Assembly: GCA_031761405.1 (NCBI GenBank)
Contig: JASEVX010000034.1
Span: forward strand, 1,408,501 to 1,472,500
Reading direction: 5' to 3'
Source of the DNA: Serripes groenlandicus
Lineage: Eukaryota > Mollusca > Bivalvia > Cardiida > Cardiidae
DNA: 64,000 nt
The notes beneath the pieces are model-generated. The model was not told the origin of the DNA and did not search any database. It saw only the letters and a program-made list of their open reading frames with translations. Positions within the stretch are counted from its first letter, which is position 1. Every line of letters starts with the position of its first letter. Shown here piece after piece: positions 22,001-37,000 of the stretch. The position numbers and the translations under genes are program-made.

Positions 22001-25000
22001 GAGCACGTAGTGCTCAAGGTGAGTTATTGTGATCGCCTTTTGTCCGTCGTTCGTCGTCCGTCGTCCGTCGTCAACATTTGCTTGTTACTACTCTAGAGGC
22101 AACATTTTGCATCCAATGTTTATGAAAGTTTATCAGAACATATATCTCCATCAACTCTAGGCCAAGTTCGAAACTGGGTCATGTGGGGTCAAAAGCTAGG
22201 TCACTAGGTCAAATTTAAGGAAAATCTTGTTAACACTCCTGAAGCCGCATTTTTGGCTTTAGCATGTTGAAACTTTGTCAGAATGTTTGTCTTAGTGATA
22301 TCTAGGCCAAGTTTGAATATAGGTCATGTCGGGTCAAAAACTAGGTCACTAGGCCAAATTGGAAAAAAATCTTGTTAACACTCTAGAAGCCGCATTTTTG
22401 GCTTGAGCATGTTGAAACTTTGTCAGAATGTTTGTGTTAGTGATATCTAGGCCAAGTTCGAGTATAGGTCATTTTGGGGCAAAAACTAGGTCACTAGGCC
22501 AAATTGAAGGAAAATCTTGTTAACACTCTGGAAGCCACATTTTAAACTTGAGCATGTTGCAACTTTGTCAGAAAGTTTGTCTTGATGATATCTAGGCCAA
22601 GTTCGAATATGGGTCATGTCCGGTCAAAAACTAGGTCACTAGGCCAAATTTAAGGAAAATCTTGTTAACACTCTGGAAGCCACATTTTAAACTTGAGCAT
22701 GTTGAAACTTTGTCGGAAAGTTTGTCTTGATGATATCTAGGCCAAGTTCGAATATGGGTCATGTCCGGTCAAAAACTAGGTCACTAGGCCAAATTTAAGG
22801 AAAATCTAGTTTACACTCTAGAAGCCACATTTCTGGCTTGAACATGTTGAAACTATGTTGGAAAATTTGACTTAGTGAAATCTAGGTCAAGTTTGAATAT
22901 GGGTCATGTCGGGTCAAAACCTAGGTCACAATGCCAAATTTAAGGAAAATCTTGTTGCCACAGAACTTTGTCAGAATATTTGTCTAAGTAATAGCTAGAC
23001 CAAGTTCGAATATGAGTCATGTCAGGTCAAAAACTAGGTCACTAGGCCAAATTTAAGGAAAATCTCGTTGACACTCTTGAAGCCGCATTTTAAACTTGAG
23101 CATGTTGAAACTTTATCAGAAAGTTTGTCCTGATGATATCTAGGCCAAGTTCGAATATGGGTCATGTCATGTCAAAACGTAGGTCACTAGACCAAATTTA
23201 AGGGAAATCTTGTTAACACTCTGGAAGCCACATGTTTGGCTTGAGCATGAGAGAGTTATGTCTTAAATAGCCCATTCTCAGGTGAGCGATTCCAGGGCCT
23301 CATGGCCCTCTTGTTTCATTATTCTGATCAGTTTACTGAATTTTTTATCCATAGACTGGCAGCAACCTGGAAGTTTTTGTACAGACATGTGGCAGAGTAC
23401 CAGTCTAAGATATCGGCTTCTGGGGATCCCAAGGGGGAATTACCCCATGTGGAAAAGCTTATGTTTACAATACAGCAGACTTTACAGGAGGCAGATGTGA
23501 ATATAACCCCAAGAAAGGCCTCGACTAAAGTGTCATCAGGTATGCAGGAGGTTTTTAAATTAATGATCATTAATATGATTGCATTGCCATAATTGTATAG
23601 GTTTTTGGTCTTAACCCTTTCCCACGTCCAATAAATCTGTGTCAGACTACTTTGAAAACATCTAGGCAAAAATATGAAAATTCTCTATTCCTGAAAGTAT
23701 AATTATTTTATAGGGTTTAGACATTATTGCAAAAGAAGAAATTGCTTATAATGCACTAGATGACTTTGAAAATATCTAGGCACAAATTTGAAAATTCTAT
23801 ATTTCTTAATGTATAATTATTCACTAGGGTCTAAAACATGGTGGCAAAAGAAGAAATTGCTCATCATGAGCATTTTTTCCTTCAGTCACAATTTTTTCAA
23901 AAGCCATCTGGAGAGTCGTAAAAAATGTTAGTATGTGGGAAAGGGTAAATGGCTCTCTTCAGTCTATCAGGGTGCTTCTATGACAAGATCGTCAACAGGA
24001 AAGATTCTGATCAGCCTGCGCCGATCAGACTGCACGAAGCCGCAGGCTGATCTTGATCTTCACTGGTCCAATGTTGTTTGTATTGTTGGCCCCCATATAT
24101 ATACATATTTGTTTAACCCTTTCCCACATATAGACGTTTTTCTGATGCATCTGCAGCAGATGACTTTTGAAACCATTGTAACATAAGGAGAAATTGCTCA
24201 AAACAAGCAATTTCTCCTTTTGCCACAATGTTTTCAACTGTATTCAATAATTTCACTTTCTTTTATAGATTTGTTCCATATGTTTTGTCTGTTGCAGTTT
24301 TGTTTCATGTGGGAAAGGTTTAAAAATAAATTTAGTAACCAAAGTCTTTCACAAAATAAAGTGGTTCATAGCAATCCTATGTTTTATCTTAACTTTAGAT
24401 GCTATTTCTAGATTTTTCTAAATTAAAAAACTTACAATTTTAGGACAGGACAGAAACATTGTCTTCAATGTTTTTATCATGAGCAATTTCTTCATTGTCT
24501 GTAACTTTTTGTAAGCTTGACATCTACAGAGCAATTTAAATGTTGTCTGTCAAAATATTACACTACATGCAGTTAACCCTTTCCCACATACAACAAACCT
24601 ACAGCAGACGTTAGGGCAAAACTATGGACAATTTCCATAAAGAAAGAATAATCATTGGATAGGTTTGAAATGACTGTCGTGATCGGAGAAATTGCTCATT
24701 ATGAGCGATGTCCCCTTTTGCCACAACATTTTCAAAGGGTGTATGCTGCAGATGCATCTACATGTGGGGAAGACTTTTTGCAGCAGACGGCTTTTTCAAA
24801 ACATAGTGACAAAAGAAGAAATTGCACAAAACGTGCAATTTCTCCTTTTGCCACAATGTTTTCCACTATTTGTCTTTAGGTTATCCATTCAATTATAGAG
24901 ATTTTCTATTTTTTGTCAAAATATGTTCAAAGTCGTCTGCTGCAGAATTGCCATATGAGGGAAAGGGTTAATGTTAAAAGTGTTGTCTCGAACAAGAGCA

Positions 25001-28000
25001 AAAGTTAGTAGATGCCTATCTCTGTTATTAACCCTAATTTGAGTTCCCACTACTTCGGATTTGGAGATATACATGTAATAGGGTTTTACTAGACTCTAGG
25101 TAAGGTATGTATTTCATATTCTAAAAACCTTATTAAACCCTAAAACCCTTTTGCTCATATGACAAATCTGCAGCAGACGACTTTTGAAAACATTGTTGCT
25201 GAAGAAGAAATTGCTAATGAAGAGCAATTTATCCTTTTGCCATAATGTTTTCATCTTTATTTAATAACTGTTCTTTCATTTAAAGAGAGTATCCAGGCTT
25301 TTGACTGAATTATTTCCAAGTCGTCTGCAGGAGATTTGTTGTATGTGGGAAATGGGGGTTAACCCTTAGACCCTGTATTGTTGCACTCGGAAAACTTGTA
25401 TCTCAGTTGCGCAATAAGATACTTATTGATGGGGTAAAAGAAGAATTTAACCTCCCCAATCCAGACTGCTGGTACATGTATTAAGAACATGAAATACACC
25501 CCTTTGTATCTCGAGTTCTGTTTCAACATAGGGATACTGTATAATAGAACTAGGAATTTGCCGTTGCCCAGTGGATAGCGTCGGGATTTGGAACCGGTGT
25601 CCCAGGTTTGATCCCCAATTGCAGCGTTCATGGTGGAGTGCCCTTGGGCAAGGCAAATTTCCAAGTCTTGTATTGATTTGTTTACCTAGAAGCATGAATA
25701 AGTGAACTGTTGGCTTGATATATAACTAAAATAATGTTGAAAACGGCATAAAACCCCGATAAAAGACCCAGTGTAATAGAACTCTTAGATTCTTTATTAG
25801 AGATTCATTATTATTGTATGTTTGTTAAATTAGAGTTCATGTTTGTATCATATTATAGATTATACTTGATTGGATTTTCTTACAGTATGGCTGAGGAATA
25901 CGTTTCCGTTTGAACTGTTGTCAGAATCGGACAGTTTTCTGTATTCGGATGACACGATACAATCCTCACCTGAACCCAGGTCATCCCTGTCCCCTTCAAC
26001 CAATTATTCCTCCTCCCTCAGTGGTCAAAACTCCCTAAAAGTGTCCCCTCTAGCTTCATCCTCCTCCCCAACCAATCCAAGTACTGATAGTACTTTAAAA
26101 CAGGAATCACCTGAACAAAATACAGGCAACAGGCGATCTATAATGAAGAGAGTGAAAATAGATGATGGTGCCCAGCAAACTATGAATAATTACACTATTG
26201 GTACCCAGCATGATACTGGTGATTCCCATGCTGCACATTCTTCAAATGATATGAAAATCTTACAATATTCATCCTCCTCTTCCTCACCTAACAGTGCAGC
26301 AGCATCTCCAGTTCAAAATGCTGAGGGATCTCCAAATGGCAAGGAGTCCAGGTTTAATATTTTTAGTAAACTCAAGGCAGCTGTAAAGAGCAGGAAAGCT
26401 GATACAAGTGGAGAGGGGTCGGGTATTCATGTTGGATCGTACACATCCTCCGATAGAGGACATTCCTCCGATAGAGGTCATTCCTCCACATTTTCTTCCA
26501 TCTTTAGTTCAAAAAGGTCATCTCCACGAGTTCTAACATACTCTTCTTCTGCATCGTCTCCTAAGGGAGATAATTCCACTCTGAAAACAGGCTTACAGTC
26601 AACATTGCAGGTTATTGATATATTAAAAATGGCTGACAGGGAACTTAAGGGAGTAACTGCGGAAGACATGGGGATTGGTGCTGGTAACGAGGATGAACTC
26701 TTACAGTCAGAAGGTTTTGAAATAAAATCTGAAAGAACGATATCAAATGAGAAAAGTGATGCTGCTACATATGCTGGGTCTTTATCTTTTGTTGACAAAA
26801 AGAAAATCAGTCATGACAAAGAAAATCCGGGTATATATAGTGTAGATATAGGAAATGAAGCAGAGGGTTCAGTTAGAGAGGTGATTGTGTCAGCGAATAC
26901 AGAAAACAGGTCAAGAAAGGCTGAGAGCGCTGACAGCAGACGGTTCAAATATCACAGTAAGATTGGTACACACATCTGCAGCAGTTTGATGTTATGTGGC
27001 AAAAGGTGGCACAATTAATCTTAAAAACAACACAGTAGAATATGTTTTGAATTTTAAAAGTTAACCTGATAAGATAATTATAGAATCCAGTATTTTGGAA
27101 AACAACAACAATGAAAATCGTTACAAATTAGAAGATGAGTTGGAATATTGTGAGAAAAGGAGAATATTTTTCCTTCTTTTCCCACAAAGATTTCCAAAAT
27201 CGTCTGCAGCTAAGGTATCAAATGTTGTCTGAATAAGGAAAAGGATTTATCAGGTACACTTCCATTAATTAATGCGAATGGCTTCAGTTTGACTTCACAA
27301 TCAATTTGACTATTGTTTGCTTGACACAAGTTGATATGTTTTAAAGAATTCAGCACAATGATATGCTTGAAAACGTTAATATGGTAATCCAAATGGAGGA
27401 CATATATGCCAAATTCATCTTCAGTTATATTAGCATTTAATGACCCTTCTTTGCTGAAGTATTCCTTAGAGTGATTTTATGTTATTTGATTAGATTGTTA
27501 AAACCTTGTTTTGATATAGTTTTTTGACATGTCTAAGATCAATTATATGTGCTTTATCTGTGTGTGACTGTGTGTGTCTTGATGTTTGTGGTTAACCCTT
27601 TCCCACATGCAGACACATTTGCAGCAAATGACTTTTCAAGGCATTGTTACAAAAGGAGGAATTGCTCATTTTGTCACAATATTTTCAATTCTGTTTGATG
27701 ATTTATAAAGATTTTCCATAGTTTTGCATAGATATTTTGAAAGTTGTCTGCTGCAGATTTGTTGTAAGTTGGAATGGTTTGTAGTCTAGTATGCTGTAAG
27801 TGTCATAGAACAAATTTTCTGTTTTGCTGTAATGGTGTAAGGAATACTACCACGTCATTCACAGTGAAGTTTTCTTTAGCAAGATTTATTTCTAGCTACT
27901 TTTCCCACATGCAGATGTATTTAGATGCATCCTCAGCAATTCTACCTGGTTACTAAAAGTAATTTCTAGTTTTCAATTTAATTTGAGCTACATTCGAAGA

Positions 28001-31000
28001 AAACCAACCTCAGTATATTTATTGTAAGCGCAGACAAGGAGGACACAGCACATCCATGTAATGGAATACCAGCAGACCATGTCTTTTGGAACTTCCGTAC
28101 CCTCTCACACAACAAATCTGAAGTAGATGATTTTGAAAACAAATACAAAAAATTGGAAACTCCCTTTAAATGAAAGTATAATAATTGAATAGAGTTGAAA
28201 ACATGGTGACAATAGGAGAAATTGCTCGTTTTGAGCAATTTCTTCTTTTGTCAACATGTTTTCAAAAAGGTGTTTGCTGTAGAGGCATCGGAAGGAGTAT
28301 ATATGAGGGAAAGGATGAAGGTCTTCTGTGACTTATTGGCGAAAATGCAGAGCCAGCTCAGATTGCTCTGATGTGCTGGCTGAATTGGATCTACACTGAT
28401 TGTTTATGCCCTGTGGTTGGTTTATAGCTTGTCTGTTTTAGAAGAAAGAAAGTCAGGATAATGTGATAGCCTTGGCATCGTCTCCGGCGTCTGCGTCATC
28501 ACAAAACTTGAACCTTACCTCATAACTCAAAAACGTTCAACATTTTGAAGTAAGATTTGGTACACATGTTCCTAGAAACAATACGCATGTCTTTACCAAG
28601 TCACATAACTATGGCTTTTAAATATTATTCAGAAATGCCCCTTTTTTACTTAGAAAAAAACAGACTGGTGTTCGCTCCGCGGTGCTCTTGTTGAAGTGCA
28701 ATGTGTCAAAGTTCAAGGGCTGTAAAGGTCAAAACCATTCCGCTCAATATCAAGGACGCTTTGACCTAGAGTCTTCAAACTTTATAGGATAAGTGGACTT
28801 AGTGACCCCGACTGCATTTGCATACTTTCATTCAAAGAAAGTTTCAATATTTATGTCTAGATTATTTCAAGGTCTTTTCCTGCAAATTTGGTGTTTGTTG
28901 GAAAGGGTAAATCATTCCAACCAATGCTTGTAACATTTTCAGTTTATGTTGTAGATTTATAAGTTCTGTTGACTACTAAATGTATTAGCCTTTCACAAAA
29001 AGTTTTATTAACCCTTACAACAAATTTGCAGCGGATGACTTTGAAAACGACTAAACAAAAATATGGAAATTCTCTGTAAATGAACGTATAAATATTGCAT
29101 AAAAAAGAAAACATCTTGGCAAAAGGTGAAATTTGTCATTATGAGCAATTTCTCCTCATGCTACGATGTTTTCAAAGATGTTTTCAAAGGTCATCAGCAG
29201 CAGAGGCATCCGTAAGCGTCTGCATGTGGGAAAGGGTTAAGTTTTATGTTCAAAGGATAGATAATATAGTTCCATAACATATAATTTCTCAAGAATTCTA
29301 TATTATGATTCAACTGATTTTTTACCTTGAGTAATTGGATCATTAACTGTTTACATAGAGTCGTCTGCTTTGAAATAATTAGGGGAGGAACTTCGTTGCT
29401 TTATCATGACAATTGAACATTGACCTTGATACAGAATTGAAAACATGCATGTAGTTGGAAATTTCTGTTACTAAGTATTTGCTTTTATCAACAATATTTT
29501 ATAAGAAGTCTTCTGAATCAGGGAAAGGATTACTACTTAACCCCTTTCCCTCATACAACAACTTTGCAGCAGACGTCTTTGAACATATTTTATCAAAAAA
29601 TAGAAAATCTCTATAATTGAATGGAGAACCTATGACTAAAAGTGGAGAACATTGTGGCAAAAGGAGAAATTGCTCGTTCTGAGCAATTTCTTCTTTTGTC
29701 ACTTTGTTTTCAAAAGCCGTCTGCTGCAGAGACGTCAGAAAGCGTCTATATGAGGGAAAGGGTTAAAGATGTTTGACTCTTCAAAATCAATGTTATCTGA
29801 AAGCATAATTTTGAAAAAAAAATTGAAAACATTGTTCACCAAAAGGGAATTACTATTTAGTGCGTGGTTTTCTATAGACACATGAAAAGTTGATTCTGGA
29901 AATTGCAAAAGGTTAATAAATACATTGTATAAACTTTTAATGAAAAACAAATAACGTTCAGCTAAATGTTCTTGTGTGCCAGGGAACAACTACAATGGGG
30001 GACAGGTTTGGTAATTAGGAGAAATTACTGGTTTTAAGCAATTTTTCTTTTTCATGTAAAAAGGTCATGTGTTGTAGGATATCCAAAATTTTTTAGAATT
30101 CTTTTTAGATCACCTAGAGCCAAAGGCTCAAGGTGAGCTATTCTGATCACTTTTTGTCCGTCTGGCGTCGTCCGTCGTCTGTCGTCCGTCGTTAACATTT
30201 AGACATTTAGATTATCTCCACCTTAACCACTTGACCAATTTCAACCAAACTTCACAGGAATGTTCTTTTGGTGGACCTCTTTCAAAATTGTTCAAAGATT
30301 TAAATTCCATCGAGAACTTTGGTTGCTGCGGCAACAGAAAAGGGGAAAATTGCCAAATCTTAAAAAATCTTCTTGTCCAAAAGTACTGGCCCGATTTGAA
30401 CATTATTTTGCACAAATGTTCCTTGGGGTACCCTCTACCAAGATTGTTCAAATATTTCCGATCCGTTGAAAAACATGGCCGCCAGGGGGCGGAGCTTATT
30501 TTCCTTATATGTGCATTGTTAAAACTTTAAAAATCTTCTTGTCCAAAAGTACTGGCCCGATTTGAAAATTATTTTCCACAAATGTTCATTTGGGCACCCT
30601 TTACCAAGATTGTTCAAATATTTCCGATCGGTTGAAAAACATGGCCGCTAGGGGGCGGAGCCTGTTTTCCTTATATGTGCATTGTTAAAATTTTAAAAAT
30701 CTTCTTGTCCAAAAGTACTGGCCTGATTTGAAAATTATTTTGCACAAATGTTCCTTGGGGCACCTTTTACCAAGATTGTTCAAATATTTCCGATCCGTTG
30801 AAAAACACGGCCGCCAGGGGGCGGAGCTTGTTTTCCTTATATGTGCATTGTTAAAACTTTAAAAATCTTCTTGTCCAAAAGTACTGGACCGATTTGAAAA
30901 TTATTTTCCACAAATGTTCATTGGGGCACCCTTTACCAAGATTGTTCAAATATTTCCGATCGGTTGAAAAACATGGCTGCCAGGGGGCGGAGCCTGTTTT

Positions 31001-34000
31001 TTTTTTGTTAAAATTTTAAAAATCTTCTTGTCCAAAAGTACTGGCCCGATTTGAAAATTATTTTGCACAAATGTTCATTGGGGCACCCTTTACCAAGATT
31101 GTTCAAATATTTCCAATCCGTTGAAAAAACATGGCTGCCAGGGGGCTAAGCTTGTTTTCCTTGAACTTTTAGCTACAAATGACAACTCCTACCATTCCAC
31201 TTGACCAATTTCAACGTTACTTCACAGGAATGTTCCTTTGATGGTCCTCTTTCAAAATTGTTCAAAGACTTGCATTCTGTGTAGAACCGTTGTTGCTGCA
31301 GCATCAGAAATTGAGAAAGCTCTTGTTAGATTTCAAGATAAAAATTACTTTTACTGATAAACTATTTCTTTAACTGAGTGTCCACTCCTTGCAGTTTCAT
31401 TTGAACTCCTGATCAAATTTTCACAGATATTTGCAGTTAAGTATTTGCTTCTAATTAACTATCATCCAGGTGATCGATTTAGGGCCATCTTGGCCCTCTT
31501 GTTTAAGAAAGGTATTCATTTGAATTTTCAAATTTTATGATATTCAAGATTGTATTTAATGAGCCACTGAAATCCAGATGGCACGGAAAAAAAAAAATCG
31601 AAATTCGCCCTAAATGTTATTCTTTATGTTATCCAAGTAAAACCAGGGTAGAAAATGTATCGTTTTTTATCAATAAAGTGAACTTGAGTCGTTTTCAATT
31701 GTCCCGATGAAGGGGTTTCCTATTTAAAAATACTTACCCCGTTACTGACAGGGTAGAATTTGCGATGGAAAAAGTATCGAAAACAAGAAAATCTCACCGA
31801 TTATAGGGGTATGTAATATGTCAGTTATCATATTTTAATGCCCCAAATACAAAAATAACACTTATTTTCTTAAAATTGGAAATTTTATTTTTTTTCAACA
31901 GTTGGGTATCTGGAGTTCAGTCGCTTTAACCATTTACCATATATACTTTCTGCTTTGAAATCATTTGAGGATTTGTAGTGTCTTTTGCTTTGAAAACATA
32001 TGAGTGTGAAAATTGAATGCGTAGAAAATTGGAAGAACAATTTTAATAAAAGGTCGAATACAAAGGCATGCATCTTTTCAAAAGCATCCACAATAAAAGT
32101 GAGATGTCTGATACAAAAGGAAGGTTATGTAAAAATGTGTTTCTTTCAGGTGAGAAACATAGTGTAGATGGGGAGCATACAATGGCTGTAGAATCTTGGA
32201 AAGAACAACTCAAAGTTCTAGCAGGTAATTTTCTTATTTTAACCCTTTCCCACAAATGGCTGCTTTCTGATACCTCTGCAGCAGACTACTTATGAAAACA
32301 CAATGGCAAAAGAAGAAATTGAAGTGCAATTTCACCTTATGCCACAATGTTTTCAATTTTATTAAAAATTATCTTTTCATGAATAGAGTGTTTTCCTATT
32401 TTTGACTTTATGTTTTCCAAAGTTGTCTGATGCAGTTTTGTTGTATTGTGGAAAGGATTAAATTTATATACATACTTAAGTATATCTTTGAAATTTTATG
32501 GAATTTCATAGACATTATGTTTGTTGAACCTTTATCTATTTTTGCCTTTATGTTTTCAAAGTTGTCTGATGCAGTTTTGTTGTATGGGGGAAAGGATTAA
32601 ATTTATATACATACTTAAGTATATCTTCGAAATTTTATGGAACTTCATAGACATTATGTTTGTTGAACCTTTATTACCTGATATTATATAATAAGATTTA
32701 GAAAAAACCCGCAAGAGTCTAGACAAATAAAACTTAAATTGTAACATTAAGATAGAAACCGTTATGATAAATGTTTTCATTGTCTAACACAATGAATGTT
32801 TGGGGGAAAAATTATGTGAAATATGAAAAATTTGAAACTATTTTTAATTAATAGAAAAGGATAAATAATTACAATTTACAAATGCTTATATGAGCATTTT
32901 CCTCCTTCCTGACAATGTTTTAAAAATGCTCAATGTTCAGAGTCTTCAAAAGTCACAACTGTTATGATTTATCAAATAACATTTCTTTTCCCCCAGCAGC
33001 CAATAAAAAAGACAGTCCAAAGACATCCAAGTTGCTTCACTCTGTGTTATATACCCACCTGTTGAAGGATGATCTCTCTCAAGCTGTCAACTTTGTAGAC
33101 GGACTGATTCTACAAGCCAGCATAGATGGCGCTTTGAATACACAGGAGCTGCCTGCGTATGATGATGGCTCACGACCTCCATTAATGACCTTGGTCACTC
33201 ATAGGTCGCAGGTAGGTTCCCTGTCACAGAACAGGAGTCAGATTTTTTAACCCCCCTTTCCCACATACAACAAATCTGCAGCTGACAACTTTTGAGACAT
33301 TTAGTCAAAAATAGGGAATCTCTCTATCAATTAAAGAATGATAGCAATTATGCATCAGACGACTTCCAAAACCTCTGGTTAGAAAATAGATAAACTTCTA
33401 TAAATGAAATTTAATAGTTCAAAACATTGTGACAAAAGGAGATTGCTCAGTATGAACAATTTCTTCTTTTGTCATATAGTTGTCTACTGCAAAGACGTCA
33501 GAAAGCATCTGTATGCGGAAAAGGGTTAATAAGTAAAGATGCTTTATTCTAAATCATATTTGTATATTGCCAATTAAAGTGGAGCCCTTCCTTATGAAGA
33601 TGGTGTCAATGAAAACCGTTTTACATGATGCATGTATGCTACATTTAGAGGCATCTCCTTTGAAAACATCTGAGACAAAATTTGTAACATTTTAATGATA
33701 ATAAAAAAAATATAAAAAGAGGCGTATATGCTTATTTCATCTTCTAAATTCCATTATTTGAGGTTCCATTTTTGAACCCTGTTGCACATTCATCAAATCA
33801 CAAGCAGATCACTATGAAAACATTTAGGCAAAAATACAAAATGATTCTATAAATAAATGTTTAATTACTGAATAGAGTTCAAAAGTTGTCTGCTATAGAT
33901 ATGTCAAGATATGTCTTTATGTGGTAAAGTGTTAATGAGAGAGTTAACTTCAGACAAAGATCTGTTTTTCTCCTGGGTGTCAATCAATACATAGTTCCCA

Positions 34001-37000
34001 GAACTACAATATTTACCTCCCCTGGCAGCAATTTACTATAACTTGTATAGGGAAATATCAAATATAATTAAATTAAACAATTGGATGTGGAAAAATAATT
34101 AAATCAAGAATTCAATTTAATCAGATCTTCAAAGGCATTAACGACATATGGTTGTCAAACTCAAATTTCTTGGTGTTTTCCTAATTATCACATTGTTTTT
34201 AAAATATTCATCATTAACCCTTTCCCTCATAAAGACGCTTTCTGACACTTCTGCAGCAGACGGCTTATTGAAAACATAGTGACAAAAGAAGAAATTGCAC
34301 AAAACGTGCAATTTCTCCTTTTGCCACAATGTTTTCCACTTTTTGTCATAAGTTATCCATTCAATTATGGAGATTTTCTATGTTTTGACAAAATACGTTC
34401 AAAGTCGTCTGCTGCAGAATTGTCGTATGAGGAAAAGGGTTAATACTGCTCATCATATTTGCCTATCAAAGTGGCCAACAAAGGAGATACTTATTGTAGG
34501 TGTTGGAACTATGTATTGTTCCCTTTCAACTTTAGGACTCTGATGAAGAAGAGTTGGTGCCCTGTGTGAAGAACAAGTCAATTCGTCAGACAGTACAGAC
34601 AATGGCCCGGTACATGGCGTCCTACTTCAGCAACAAAACCATGTTTATATTCCCCCCACACAGCGCTCAAGCCTTACCCTCCGTTCATATGAGTGATGTC
34701 CCCACAAGTAAGTTCCTTCCATGTTAACCAGTAGCTCAGTTGGTAGAGACGCAGGCTGTCAATCCAGGAGATGCGAATTCAAATCCTAGCTCGGCTAATA
34801 TTCTTTCCGACGTTTGACAAAAGTCACTGGACAAACCTGATTTGTCTTTCTTTCGCCAATTGGCTAACAGTCTATGTGGAAAAGATCCCAGTTGCTTGGA
34901 AACAATGTTGTGTGGAGTACTGGTGTGAGAAAGCAAGGAAACTACATGTGTAGGTGAACTGGCCCCCTTGATATGACTAAAAAATTGCAGAAAACGACGT
35001 TAAGCCCCAATCAATCATTTAATCCATGTTAACCCTTTCCCAAATACAAATACAACAAACTATCAGCAGATGACTTTGAAATCATCAAGGCAAAAAATAT
35101 TTGATCATTTCTCCTTTTGTCACAATGTTTTAATGTTTTCAAAAGTTGTCTGTTAATCAATTAGCTACAGAAGATTTCAAGAAATGTCTTTGAAACGTTT
35201 TTCATCTGGATTAAATTGCGTTGAGATGGACAAGCAGATCTATATCTAACCTTGCCATAAATATGCTAATGATGATTTTTCTGGGGCATAGGTTGGTAAT
35301 GAGTTCTTAGAACTTCTAGCAAAACAGAACTCGAGAAATCCTTACCGGTATTTGACCTCAAAACCATATGTTGTGGGTACTCATAAATAAAAGTTAACTT
35401 TAATATTAATAGAGATATTTTGAGGTAGAGACAAATTGACGGCACCGCACCTTACCTTGGCCAATTGTAAAAGATTTTTCTGTTTTGAGTAAGGAATAGT
35501 TTCAATTGTAAAGGTTGTATCGAAGATTTTTATTAAAACACAGATGACAAGAATTAAGCTGCATGAGAGCTTTGTTTGACAATTAATGTTTTCATTGCTA
35601 ATAATGCTGAATAGATGATGATTTGCTAATCTCAGATCAACATCAATTCATTTATCATCTATTTATATGTGTGAATATTGACCCTACAAAATTGTTAAAA
35701 TAGCTAATATCCTTAAATGCTTTCAACTTCTTAATTAAATCTTGGTGCGCGCTTTCAGCAAAGGAAGTCAGGAATAAAGAAGCACTTAAAGGGGGTGGAG
35801 AAAGCGGGGAGGATAGCGTTTGACAAACATCTCTTGTTTATCTTTCATTAAAAGAGTTTTTCCTATATTGTCCTATATATAGGCTAGATGTTATCAAAGT
35901 GGACTGCTGCATATTTGTTATGATGACACCTTTATTGGTATCTTTCAGAGAGTCGGATAGTTCCTAAGTACCATGAGGATGTTACCAACGTGATAAGAAG
36001 GGAGGGTCTGAGTAACATGTGGACCACCGACAGATGTGTCGAGTACCTACTACTGAGTGGTCTCATCTCCGAGACGGCCTGGTTCGCCAGTAAAATGGGT
36101 GACTGGAAAACGGCTTTTCTCCTGTCTGTGGCACATTCAAGTCACAGGGAGATAGCACCTCAACTTTACAAAAAGTGAGTGAAATATTTACTTTACAATG
36201 AATCAATTGAAGACAATTTGAAAGCATTTAGTCAAAAATATGGAAAATCTTTAAATCTTTACCACTTTTCAACTGTCTTTTAAGCATCACACATGTGTTC
36301 CTTCAAAGACTCTTGTATGCCACAACGACTTTAAAACCATCTGTTTAATTAAAGGTTTTTTGTAAAAAAAGTTAAAAAGAATCAGTTTAAATGTTAGTTT
36401 TCTGAAAAGATATTTTTAGATTGTCTGCTTTGAAACCACATGAAGTTAAAAATGTAATATCTTGAAAAATATTTTTTGATACATAATTATAATGTTTTGG
36501 GAAAGGGAGAATTTGCTTTTCCAAAGTTGTCTGCCCAAAGGGGATCTATATTAGGAGGTAAAGGGATAAGATAAATGAAATAATTACCCAATATTTAATT
36601 GGATGCCCATGCTCAAAAATCAAGAATTGCCTTGGGAATATTGCTTTGCCTCTGTGGTTGAGTGGTTAGCGTCGGGGATTTGAAACCGGGTGTCCCGGGT
36701 TTGATCCCCAGTTGCGACACGATGGTCATGGTGGAGTGCCCTTGGGCAAGGCACATTTTCTAACCTTGTACTAGTTTGTTTATCCAGGGATCATGAATAA
36801 GTGAGCTGTCGCCATGATATAGCTGAAATAATGTTGAAATCGGCGTAAAATCCCAATAAAACAAATCATTTATGTGTTCATTTATTTATGTATGCGTTAG
36901 TTAGTCACCTTTTTTGGAACATTCATTTGCTACGGTCTTGACATTTTGTACATATTGGTTTATCATGAGAATATGAGTATCAGGTTGGCTTGCTGAGGCA

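Noticed and set aside
22229..23230. Regularly spaced repeats considered as a CRISPR array
   Set aside because: Units are contiguous 145-bp tandem repeats without unique spacers, in an intron of an animal gene.
26478..26798. 106-residue minus-strand frame
   Set aside because: Antisense shadow of the Ser-rich exon 10.
26957..27018. Extension of exon 10 to a stop at 27018
   Set aside because: A consensus donor GTAAGA lies at 26957 and exon 11 continues in phase; the extra codons come from a MITE-1-like stretch.
34724..34795. tRNA-like sequences here and at 25556, 36645, 41712, 52385 and on the minus strand at 2445, 40785, 54300
   Set aside because: They have A and B boxes but no pairing acceptor stem and are joined to SINE bodies and tails.
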